From Neofusicoccum parvum (taxonomy: Eukaryota > Ascomycota > Dothideomycetes > Botryosphaeriales > Botryosphaeriaceae), in NCBI GenBank assembly GCA_020912385.1, contig CP087220.1:992001-1056000 (forward strand): a stretch of 64,000 bases of DNA, read 5' to 3'. The position numbers and the translations under genes are program-made. Below, piece after piece: positions 11,888 to 22,436 of the stretch (positions are counted from its first letter, which is position 1; the number at the start of each line of letters is the position of its first letter). The notes below the pieces were generated by a model that did no database searches, was not told the DNA's origin, and was given only the letters and a program-made list of their open reading frames with translations.

Positions 11888-14433
11888 TCAGGGCGGCCTC
11901 GTCCTGGCCCACTCGCCGCGCAGCTCGTCGGCCAGGCTCTGCACGGGCCAGCCGGTGCCGCGCTGGTGGCGCTCGATCAGCTCGCAGATCTTGTCGCGCT
12001 TGAACGCCTCGCTGGCGTACAGGCCGGCGGCGAAGAGGCACTGCGTCGACACCACCTCGGCCGGCTCGTAGTCGATGGTCATGGCCAGCCCGATGACCGT
12101 GTCGATGGCCGCGTTGAGCGACTTCTCGCGCGCCAGGTACTCGCGGTAGCCCCCCGCCGCCGGCTGGTGGATCAGGAGCAGGATCCGCGCGAAGTTGTGC
12201 ATCTGGACCGCCGCCGCTGCTCGGTTTGCGCTGCGTGGTTAGCTGCTGACGTGAACGCGCGGTTGCTGGTGCTGTGCCGGAAGGGCGTGTGCGTGGGGGG
12301 CTTGGGAGAGAGGGTGGGAGAGAGGGTGGGCGGAGAGGGCTGTTTCAAACGGGCAGCATCGTCACGTACCAAAGCCAGGTGGGTTGATCCAAATCGGCTT
12401 GAATGGGCCGCTATTCTCAGTTTCCGCGCTCGTCATCGGCAGCGGGTTGAAATGCAGGGTCACGTTCATGCGCCATTCCTCCAGCATGTTGAACAGTGTG
12501 TCTGCCCTCTCGATCCTTAACTGTAAGTTTACCTCGCCCATCTTCCGTTCGTCCTCCGACGCGTAGTTGACCGCCTGCGCGAGGAGGTACACGGCGCGCG
12601 ACGCGATGTCATACTGGTCCATGAGCTGGTACGGCCGGGTGGGCTTGTAGAAGCTGAAGCAGCGACGCCGCTCGCGGAAGGCCGCCCACACGTCCTGCCG
12701 CAGCCAGCTCCACCACACTGCTTGCTTCAGCCCGCCGGACTGCCCGTTGATGTCCTGCGACCGCTGGATCCAGAAGACGCCCTTGAGGTGGCGCTCCCAG
12801 CCGCTGCCAGCACCATCGATCATCTCGTACTTGGAGACAATCAGGGCGGTCGCGAGCAGCTCGAGGCTGCGGTTGAAGGACTCGTAGCGCATGGCGCCCT
12901 GCAGATACTGCAGCGTTTCCGAGTAGTACTGCACTGCGGCGGTGCGGTCCATCGTCTCGCCGTTGTTGCCCGGCCTGATGGACAGGTGGCGCGACGACAG
13001 TGCCAGAATAGACTTCATGAGGCCCTCGTTGTTCATGGCCAGCTGCGGCACGAGCGAGGAGAAGTGCTTGAGCGGGTCGTACAGATCCAGCCAGAAGCTG
13101 AGGTTGTCGACAAAATGCTTGAAGACGGGGATCTCGTGCTCGCGCAGGGTCACGGCGGTCTGCCAGTACTTGCGCTCGGCCTGGTTGACCGGGGCCTCGG
13201 GCGGCGGGCCGGGGGTCGAGGACAGGTGCGGCAGGAAGCCGGAGACGGGCGTGCCCACGGAGACGGACGGGCTGTGGAAGCCCTGGGTGGAGAAGCTGGC
13301 GGCGCGGAGACTGCTAAAGCTTGACTCGTCGGTGGCGTGGGAGCGTTGACCGAGATTCTGCTCGTTGAACTCTACAGGGTTAAGATTGTCTGCGTCGTCG
13401 GCCAGAAGGCCGAACCAGCGCAGAGGGGCAATCTCAGCGGGATACGGGTTGGAGCTGAGCGTGCTCTGCGGGCTCATCGTGTCGTCCGGGGGAGCGGTCC
13501 ACGGCAGGGGCGGGGAGAGGTGCTGCTGCTGCTGCAGGGCTGCTGCAGGGCTGTCTCCCGGCGCCTGGCCCTCGCGGGCCCCTTCCCGCAGCCCTTGCCC
13601 CGGCGCCTCTATGGACGGGTCCCATCGGACCTGTGCCGGCGCCGCGAGCGAGCTTCTACCTGGGCCCTGCGGCCTCGCGGTCTCGGGCGGCTGCTGCGAG
13701 ACCTGCTGGAACGACGGCAGCCGAAACGCCTGGTCGGCCTGCTGCTGGTGGTGGGCGTGCTGCTGCTGCTGCTGCTGCTGCTGGCGGTGGTGGTGGTGCT
13801 GGCGCAGCTGCTGCGCGTGCGGCGGCGGGTGCGACACGCGCGGCTGCTCGAGCGGCGGAGGGGGAGCGGGCTGCTGGGGGCGCGCGGAGGAGCCGCTGGG
13901 GGAGGGCTGCGCGCCTTGGGAGGTCTGCTGCAGTGCGTGAGCGCTCGGGCTGGGGTCGGGACGGCAAGGGTGATCAGAGATCGGGTCTGGGCCAGGCCCA
14001 GGCGCGCTGCGGCTCTGTGGGCGGGCCCAGGGTCAGCCCTACCGGCTGCAGGGCGTGCTGGATGCAGGGCGCTCGCGGCGTGGTTGGATGGGACGGAAGG
14101 GGCAGGTTACCTTGGCGGGCGTGTTGTATACGCAAGGGCGGTTGCCCTTGGAACAGGGCCCACAGATCGGCTTGACCTCATCGCATTTCATATGGCGCGC
14201 GCGGCAGACGGCACTGCACAGTCAGCACCGCGACGCCTGTGCAACCGTGGGCGTGGGCGTGGGCGAGGGCGTGCGCGCCCGGGTGGCGTGGCGGCGCGCG
14301 GGAGTGATTGTGGGCACACTCACCAGCCAGTTGTCGTGCGCAGCCCGCGACCGCGAGGTTTGCGCGGCTTGCGCTTGGGCGCACTGGGCTGCTCAGAAGG
14401 GGGATTGCCGGTCGTCGATGGTGTCGCAAGCAT
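11888..14433 (-). CDS. Zn2Cys6 binuclear-cluster transcription factor
   Basis: Exons 14433-14324, 14213-14111, 14014-12370 and 12216-11888 give 728 residues. The start is the first Met after an in-frame stop. A basic stretch (about 20-32) precedes a textbook zinc cluster, C-x2-C-x6-C-x6-C-x2-C-x6-C, at Cys 37, 40, 47, 54, 57 and 64; the codon of Cys37 is split by the first intron. A long Pro/Gln/His-rich disordered linker with His and Gln runs follows, then a Fungal_trans_2-type (PF11951) regulatory domain over roughly 290-728. It is nuclear by family. The last intron has a GAGCAG tandem acceptor that could add or omit one residue. As the only regulator beside the methyltransferase, monooxygenase and DUF3445 genes, it may control them; this is inference. 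Confidence 0.85.
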
Positions 14434-15762
14434 CGTTTCGAGGCTTGCACATCAGGCCATACGCCACGTTACTCGAGGGCTCGGGGCAAAGATGGGGCGG
14501 GGGAGGATGCGCAGACGGGTACCCGTCGCGAACGGCGGTGATGGTTAGCCCACTGAAAATTGCTGCCCGGCCTCGAGTCGGACGCTGCAGGGCCGCCGCC
14601 AAGCGCCCCCTGGTGTACGAGCAGACCGCCGCGAGCCCCCGCCGCGCGCCCCGCCCGTATCGTTACCGCTCGCTAAGCCGCCGGCCGCGCAGCGCAGCAG
14701 CAGCAGGCACATCACCAGCAGCAGCACCGCGCCCAGGCGGCAGACCGTGTGCAGACCGCGTGCCTTCCGTGCGTTCCTGGGTGTCTCACGGGCGCAGAGC
14801 TGCTCGCCAGGACCAGCGGCGCGATGGGCCTGCCCCTCCAGCGCTGACGAGCCCGACGTGGTGGAGCGGGCCGCGGCCGTTTCGTCGCTGGCTGCCAGCT
14901 GGCTAGTGTGGGCAAGTGCTTCGCAGGCCGCCGTCCTCTGGCCCGAAGCCGACGCCAGCGGAGCCCGCTCAACACTGCCAGTGCAGGTGCATCAAAATGG
15001 CAGTCGAGCGGTCGGGGCGTGGGCGCCGCTCGCCATGTTCTGGCGTTTCCCGGTTCGGCTTCGACACAGCCCGAAACGCAAAGCAGACTGCCGGCGCCAG
15101 CCCTGCCCATACACGTTTTGCACCTCTGAACTCGTTCCTGGTAATTTTGTCTCTTCCCCGTGTCGAGGCACCGCGACAACGTCACGTGCAAGAATGGGCT
15201 TTGGCGGTTGATGATGCGGGTCGCGCTGGCCGCTCACACGGCGGTCCCCAGAGCCACGCTGCGGCGCTCAACGGCGGTGGCGGCGCAAGAGCGCTAGGCA
15301 GAGCCACCGACCGTCTTCGCCCGCGCGTAGAATCACCTGAGTGAGCCACTGCACTCCGCGCTCAGATCTGCTTCCCCGCGTTTTCGCTTGTGCTGCCTTC
15401 GGCCCGCCCTACCAGCCAATCGCCGCGCCAGCTCTCTCGCGGCTTGCCTGTTCCGGCATGCCGCCTTCTTCACCTCTCCCTCGCGTCCCAATCCAGCTCT
15501 TCCGGCACACCTGCTCCCACGCCGCGACCCCTCTCGTTTCCACTGCGGGGCTGCGGATAAGCTGCCATAATGTCTCCATATTCGCCCCGTGTCGCAACCG
15601 CTGCGTCACTGAGTTTGACAGCTCGAGCAGTCGGCTCTCGTGCCTCTCGTTCGCGCCGTTCTTATCCAGCTAACCACCCTTAAGCTTGCTTGGACAGCCC
15701 GGTCTTGCAACAGAAGCCTTCCCTCACGCTTGCTGATTTCGGAGCTCTTTTCCGGAATCGTC
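14434..15762. other. divergent spacer between Zn2Cys6 gene and dihydroxyacetone kinase
   Basis: 1.3 kb, GC-rich, shadow frames only. It must contain both promoters. A CT-rich, TTCC-rich stretch lies just before 15763. I see no clear TATA box and no other feature. Confidence 0.5.
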
Positions 15763-17819
15763 ATGTCGACCAAGCACTTCTTCCCCGACACGAACGGCGT
15801 CGTCGTCCGCGCATTGAACTCGATCGTCGCCCGCAACCCGCACCTCGAGCACGATGAGGCAAACCGCGTCGTCTTCTCCAAGACCCATCCTCCGTCGAAG
15901 GTCACTATAATATCCGGCGGCGGCAGTGGCCATGAGCCTGCATGGGCGGGCTACGTTGGAGACGGCATGCTCACGGCATCCGTGGCTGGAGAGGTCTTTG
16001 CCAGTCCCTCGACGAAACAAGTCATGGCTGCTATCAGAAACGTCCCGTCTGACGCTGGCGTTATTCTGTGCATCACCAACTACACGGGAGACAGGCTCCA
16101 CTTTGGCCTAGCACGGGAGAAGGCGCATGCAACGGGCCAGAAGATTGCTCAGATACCGTTGACGGATGATGTAGCGCTGGGGAGAAAGAAGTCTGAATTG
16201 CTGGGTCGCAGGGGTCTTGCAGGCAACGTTCTGGGTGCGGACATACCTTGTATATATCATTGACAGCCCGCTGACGAGGTCACAGTGCTCAAGCTCTTGG
16301 GAGCCGCCGCGCACGAATCCTGGAACTTCGAAGAATGCTGGAAGCTCGGCACGGAAGTGAATGCACAATTAGCAACCATCGGAACCAGCCTGGACCACTG
16401 CCACATCCCGGGCCGAACGCACCACGAAACTATCGACCAGGATGCATGCGTGCTTGGGATGGGCATCCACAATGAGCCAGTAAGGAACATACAAGTAATC
16501 CCGGCGATGTTTAAGCTCACACTTTGCAAAGGGCCTGCGAAAGATCTCCCCGATGCCGTCCCCGCAAGATTTGATCAAGGAGATGCTGCTTTACGTTCTG
16601 GACCCGAATGACTCAGATCGCGCATTTGTCAAATTCGACCCCAAGGACGAGATTGCGCTCCTGATCAACAACTTCGGTGGTCTCTCAAACCTGGAGCTGG
16701 AAGCTCTCACTCAGATTGCTCTGGAGCAACTAGGTATGTGTTTTTTGTCGTTCTGGATGGCTGTGTTGGTATCTGACAACCAGTATAGAGCTGGACTGGA
16801 AAATCAAACCATGCCGCATCTACTCTGGCATGTTCGAGACATCCCTCAATGGTCCTGGATTTTCCTTGACGCTCGGAAATCTTTCGAACGTTGCAAATGC
16901 AGTCAATCGTCCAGTCTCAGAACTTCTCAGGCTTCTCGACACGCCAACATCAGCTCCAGCATGGCCGCGGAGCGGATACGGATCCGTGGAGGTATCTCAA
17001 GAGTCGGCTGAAAGACGAGAGAAGGCACGGTCCGAGGCTGACAAGCCAAGCTCCGATGTCAAGGGCCCAGAAGGTATGTGATCACTTGACATTCGTTTCA
17101 TACATTCCTCCAACCCGACGACCATCTGGGTCCAGGTCTTACCATATGCATCAGTAAAACTGACATCCTCCTCAACAGCCCCACCCTCACTCCTCCACGC
17201 CCTCCGCACAGCCTGCGCTGCAGCTCTCACCGCCGAGCCCGACATCACCAAGTACGACATCCAGATGGGCGACGGAGACTGTGGCGAAGCGGTTGCCGGG
17301 GTGTGCAACGCGCTGCTCGCTCAGATGAAAGGGGCGCCCTTCGTGACCAAGGCACCATCCCTGTTCCCGGCCCTCGACGCCATCAACGCCACGCTCGAGG
17401 ACATGGGCGGCAGCCTCGGCGCCATCCTATCCATCCTCCTGACCGCCTTCGCCGGCAACCTGCAGCGCGCCGCGTCCACCTCTGCCTCGTCTTTCAAGCT
17501 CGACGGCGGGAGTATCGGGGCCGCGGCGGGCGAGGCGCTGGACAGCTTGAAGGCGTACACGGGGGCGAGGGTCGGCGATCGGACCGTGATGGACACGCTG
17601 ATGCCCTTCTGCGAGACGTTGCGGGACACGGCGGATGCGGGGAAGGCGCTGGTGGCGGCGGAGGAGGGCGCGAAGAGGACGGCGGGGATGAAGCCGCGGT
17701 TTGGGCGCGCGACGTACGTGGGCGATACGAAGGAGGGAGAGGCGATGCCGCCGGATCCGGGGGCGTACGCTGTGGCGGTGTTCTTGAGGGGGCTGGTCGA
17801 GGGCGGCGGGTGGGCTTGA
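15763..17819 (+). CDS. dihydroxyacetone kinase
   Basis: Exons 15763-16234, 16286-16479, 16532-16733, 16789-17073 and 17179-17819 give 597 residues, the usual length for fungal single-chain ATP-dependent kinases. The DhaK half has GGGSGHEP (His57 region) and GIHNEP, whose His219 aligns with the His that forms a hemiaminal with dihydroxyacetone. The DhaL half begins after a short linker and carries GDGDCG, whose Asp residues hold Mg-ATP, plus a GGSLGA motif. The reaction is dihydroxyacetone + ATP to dihydroxyacetone phosphate, linking glycerol or methanol-derived triose to glycolysis and detoxifying dihydroxyacetone. It is cytosolic by family. The start at ATG 15763 gives the conserved N-terminus; an upstream in-frame extension lacks conservation. 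Confidence 0.93.
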
Positions 17820-18351
17820 CGCGGCTGGCGAGCGGAGTGAGCGAACAGCCGGAATTGGAAGGAAGCCGGGGGAGTTAATGCGGAAGTCAGTTAAATTGTA
17901 GCAAAGCCATCTCCTTTCTTCCAGCAATCACACGCAGCCGCATTGCGCGACGGCTTTGGCTTCAGGCCGGGCTGCTCGAGGATGTCTGCGGCGAAATCTT
18001 TGCAAGTGATCTGCCCGTTGCCCGAGGGCCGGCCCGCGGGCTGACGACGACCAGAACAGGGAAGTGTTCAACCTCTTCCACGAACTCCGAGCACGTAAAC
18101 GTCATTAGGCCGTTTTCTATCCGTCAAGGGCCTCGCTACACAAATGATACGCCCCCTCCCAGCCAAAATACAAATCAAAGTTTCAGCGCACAAAGCTCAG
18201 GCGCCGCCCCCTTGCCACTTGTCCCCATCGCCCCTGTCATCGACTTCCCACGGACCACTTACTCGCACACTCAACCACATAGTAGCCACCGACCCATCCA
18301 CACAACCACCCTCAAACCCCATCCCCCATCCACACACCCCCCACCGCCTAC
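17820..18351. other. convergent 3' spacer between kinase and MFS transporter
   Basis: 532 bp holding both 3' ends. The right part is strongly C/A-rich with CACC and CCAC runs near 18290-18370. Nothing gene-like. Confidence 0.55.
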
Positions 18352-19936
18352 CTACCTCCTCACCACCACCTGTGCCACCGCATACACCCCAACCCCAAGC
18401 CCGCACATCCCGCTCACCACCCCAAACCCCACGCGATACGCCGGCGCATCGCGCGCCGGGAACAGGTACGCGCCGTATATCTGCGCGAGGTTGCCCAGCG
18501 CATTGACGAGCGCCAAACTCACGGCCCGCACGGCGCGAGGGCGGGCGCCGAAAGCCGAGCTGGCCAGCGCCAGCGCCAGCGCGTTGGCGCTCCACAGCGC
18601 GGCGGCCATGACGACGAGCAGCGCGTAGCGGGCGGCGTAGGCGGTCGGCGAGCAGGCGGCGACGGCGATGGAGGCGGCGGTGGCGAAGGCGAGGCAGGCG
18701 GCGATGGCGGCGGCGCGGCGGTGCGGGTGCAGGTCGAGGGTGTAGGTGAGGAGGCCGACGAGGAGGAAGGAGGCGCCGTAGATGGGGACGACCATGTACT
18801 GCGCGGCGTGCGAGGTGTAGCCGAGGCCGGCGACGAGGGTGGGGTAGAAGTAGGAGAGGGTGGAGGAGCCGACGATGACCTGTGGAGCGTGGGGCGGTTA
18901 GTGGGGTGGTGGTGTGGGTTGGGGAGGGGGTGGGATGGCGTACCATGTATCCGACTACCATGAGCCAGGTTCGCCAGTCGCGGACGGATTGTATGAGGGC
19001 TTGGATGGTGCCTATGCTCTCCTCGTCGGCTGTATGTGTGGCGATGTTGTTGGCCGCCAGTCGCTGGATGGCGACCTGGCGCTCGCGTTCTGAGAACTTG
19101 GCGGTCGTGGCGGGGAAGTCGAGGAGGATGAAGGAGGAGATTATGGCCCAGCCACATGTCGCGGCGCCCTCGACGATCTGTGGTTGTTTGTTAGTGTCAA
19201 CCAAGGGTGGGGTGATGTTGCCGATTGACTTACGAAAAGCCACCTCCACCCGGCGATGCCATGAGCACCATCAAGGCTTTCTGTGATGGCGCCGGCGAGG
19301 AGGCCGCCAAAGGCGCCGGAGAGGACGGCAGCGGAGATGTAGATGCCGAAGCGTTTCGATTGTTCGTTCTTCTTGTACCAGGACGAGAGGATCAGGAGGA
19401 TTCCAGGGGCAAAGCCAGCTTCGAAAATACCCACGACGAAGCGCAGGGCAACGAGCTGGTGGTAGTTGCGGATGACGGCCATGCAGCATGTGATTGCTCC
19501 CCACAGGAACATGATGGCGGGCAAGAAGCGAGATGGCCTTGTTCTCGCGAGGAGGAGGTTGGACGGCACTTCGAAGACCACGTAACTTATGAAGAACACC
19601 ACGAGCGAGACCGAGTATTGGCTGGATGTGAGGTGCAGGTCGTCCATCATGCCGGCTATTTTCGCATTGCCGATGCTTTGAAAGTCAGTGAGATTCAACA
19701 GCTATGCAGGAGTGTATCCTTGGCTTGGCCACATACTTTGTCCGGTCCATGTACGACAGCAGGTACATGAGCCAGATGGTCGGCATGAGGAAGAGGTCGA
19801 TTTTGCGCACGAGCTTCTTCTCCTCTTCCGGGGAGAAGTCGCTGTCGCAGTCGGGCTTCATCTCTTCGGGCCTGGAGCGAGTGGACACGGACTCGATGTG
19901 CTCTGCATCTCCAGACTTCGAGTGGTCAGGAGGCAT
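18352..19936 (-). CDS. MFS transporter, anion:cation symporter (allantoate/nicotinate permease-like) family
   Basis: Exons 19936-19737, 19675-19234, 19177-18944 and 18879-18352 give 467 residues. The N-terminus is a charged cytosolic tail (about 45 residues). The first membrane helix ends in the family signature YMDRTNIGNAK, rebuilt exactly by splicing at 19737/19675, with the typical EVPSNLLL and GIFEAGFAPG motifs in helices 2-5. Roughly twelve hydrophobic segments are visible. The family imports organic anions such as nicotinate, allantoate, pantothenate or tartrate with protons. The last exon is very rich in Ala and Leu codons. Substrate cannot be assigned. It is divergent from the SDR gene, so the two may serve one catabolic route. 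Confidence 0.87.
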
Positions 19937-21310
19937 GCTGACAGTGACCTGCTGTGCAACAGACGGGTCACAGACAACGCAACGAGAGGGCGGATGAGAC
20001 GAAGGAGAGGAAAAATTTGACGGGCGGCAGATAAGAGTGCAGATGACAGCAGATGCAGGCCAAGCGACAGGCAGGGCAGCACAGCTAAAAGGCCTCACAC
20101 GCGCGGTCAACGAGCCGGGAGGGCACGCAGCAGGCAGTTATAGTCGGCCAGGACTCCAAGGAACGAGCAGCACCGGCTCTGCCTGACGGCATGGCTAGAC
20201 GGTCGCAGCAGAGGCGGCTCAGAGCGCAAACACGCGACATGTTGCACGCCGGACGGGTTGAGGGCTCGGTGCTACGAGGGCGAATTGACCGAAGCGTGCG
20301 TCAGCTAGCCCTGTTCTGATCGCATGGCGATGCGGCCGGCGCCAGCCGTGGCCGGGCTTGCTGACTGAAACGAACACCAATGCCGCGAGCAGGCGCGGGT
20401 TCGCAGGTGAGGTGTTGAGGGCGCGAGCTGAGAAGGCAAGATCCATACTAGCTCCCGCATTCCCCGCAGTTCCCCAGGTACGCTTTGGTCACCTTGCGGG
20501 GGGGCCACGCGTGAACCGCTGCGGATCTGGCCACTGGCGCCGTAGGGCTCACCTGAGGCCGGCTGCCTCGTGTCGAGGTCGCCAGGCCGCCGGTTGTGGT
20601 GCGAAGTGGCGCGCGGTGACGGTGTGCTGCGTCGCTGCCGAGAGAGCACATCCTCGCTACGGGGTGCTGGACTGGGAATTCGCACCTACACGTGAGACTT
20701 ACAGCATCTCCAAGTCCAGGGAAAACCGTGTTTGGCATGTTCAGTGGACGACTACGCAGCCATCCCGACTCTGCCCTGCAACAATGGCGGCGTTTCTCTG
20801 AATGCGTTGTTCCCTATTTTTTGTCAACAGCAGGCCGAGCGGTTGCGCAGTCGAACGAGCTCTGCCGGGCCTGACCAATGGTGCCGCCGTTCCGAGCTCC
20901 TTGGCGAAGGCTGTGACAAAGTGGTCCGCCGTGCCGCGAGACGAGGCGGCTGCCCCGTGCCGAGGCGCGCCTCCACTCCACGCCGCCGCGACTTCCCCAG
21001 CTTTTCCGCTCGTTGCCATCATGGAACCTCGCCGCCTCGCGTCACCCCGCCGCTTTCGATCGTCGCCTGTCACGCCATGGCTCGCCGTCGACCGGGTCGA
21101 GGACGGCCTCCTCGACACCGGCGCGGCGTCGAGTCCCAAACCATGCCCACCAGACTACAAATGCCCGCCCGCCCTCTGCCTTCTGCGTCGTCGTTCTTCT
21201 TCTTGCCCGGATCCGCCGTCTCCTGATCTCCCCACCACCGAAGCCGCGCAATTGACACCCGCCTCTCCTCGCAGCGTGTGCTACACAAGCGTATCCGCCA
21301 ACTCGTCAAC
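19937..21310. other. divergent spacer between MFS transporter and SDR genes
   Basis: 1.37 kb with no accepted coding signal; only shadow frames on both strands. It contains the promoters of both neighbours, with a C/T-rich leader ahead of 21311. Confidence 0.5.
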
Positions 21311-22436
21311 ATGGGCTCCATCGAAGAAGACCAGGAGATTCTGCAAGGCGATGGCAACCCCATGCCTGCCTACCTCAGCACTCAGCCACCCGCAAACATG
21401 AACTGGCAGATCACGCTCAAGGACAAAGTGATTGCCATCACAGGAGTAAGCAACCTCCTCACCTGCAACAACCCGCCCGGCACCCCTGCACACCCGCTCC
21501 TTCAGGAACCACCCGCATCTCCGCAAAGCCATGGCCGGTCGATCGTTTGAGCCTGGAGTTTACTCCGAAAGCTTATGCCCATGTCGTGGCCCACTCACGG
21601 CTCCGCGCGAAAGCTTCGCCCTCCCATTCGTCGTCATCGCGCCATGCACACCCCAAAAAAGCAAACACCAGAAGCCACTCCAATCCAACCCAGCACTAAC
21701 CCGCCCTCTCCGCCAGGCCAACCGCGGCATCGGCCTCGGCATCGCCGAAGTCTGCCTCGCCAACTCGGCCCGCGCCGTCTACTCGCTCGACCTGCTCGAC
21801 CCGGGCGACGACTTCGGCGCGCTCCAGAAGCGCTACCCGCACTTCAAGCACATCCACACCGACGTGACGTCGGAGCCCAGCGTCGACGCGGCGCTGGACG
21901 GCATCATCGCGGCCGAGGGCGCGTTCCACGGGCTGGTGGCCAACGCGGGGATGACGAAGCACCAGCCGGCGCTGGACTTCACGCGCGCGCAGGTGGAGCA
22001 GCTGTTCGCGCTCAACGTGTTCGGGGCCTTCAGCTGCGCGCAGGCGGCGGCGCGGCGCTTCGTGCGGCTCGGCGTCAAGGGCGCCATCGTCTTCACCGCC
22101 AGCATGACGTCGTACCGGCCCAACCGCGCCGCCCCCAGCGCCCCCTACGGCGCCACGAAGGCCGCCGTGCGCAACATGACGCACACCCTCGCCATGGAGT
22201 GGGCCAAGCACGGCATCCGCGTCAACTCCATCTCGCCCGGCTTCGTCAGGACCGCTATGACCTACTACATCGAGAGCAGCCCCGACTGGGACGACAAGAT
22301 GCGCAACTACGGCGGCATGCCGCGTCTGGCCATCCCCCAGGAGCTGGGCGGCGCCTATGTGTATTTGCTGAGCGATGTCGCGAGCTATACGACCGGTATT
22401 GATATCCCGATTGCCGGTATCGTGGGGGCGTGGTGA
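21311..22436 (+). CDS. short-chain dehydrogenase/reductase (sorbose reductase/mannitol dehydrogenase-like)
   Basis: Exons 21311-21445 and 21717-22436 give 284 residues. The intron (271 nt) is long for this window but is fixed by the cofactor motif: exon 1 ends in ITG and exon 2 starts ANRGIG, giving TGANRGIG. Other classical SDR elements are NAG (about 121-123), the catalytic Ser174, Tyr189 and Lys193 (YGATK), and PGFVRTAM after the active site. The long N-terminal arm (about 35 residues) resembles fungal NADP-dependent sorbose, xylulose or mannitol-type reductases. It probably interconverts a ketose and a polyol in the cytosol; the substrate is inferred only from family resemblance. Proximity to a dihydroxyacetone kinase and a transporter hints at polyol or ketose use. 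Confidence 0.88.

Noticed and set aside
13337..14548. 403-codon plus-strand frame
   Set aside because: Antisense to the zinc-cluster factor including its Zn2Cys6 exons; Arg/Gly-rich.
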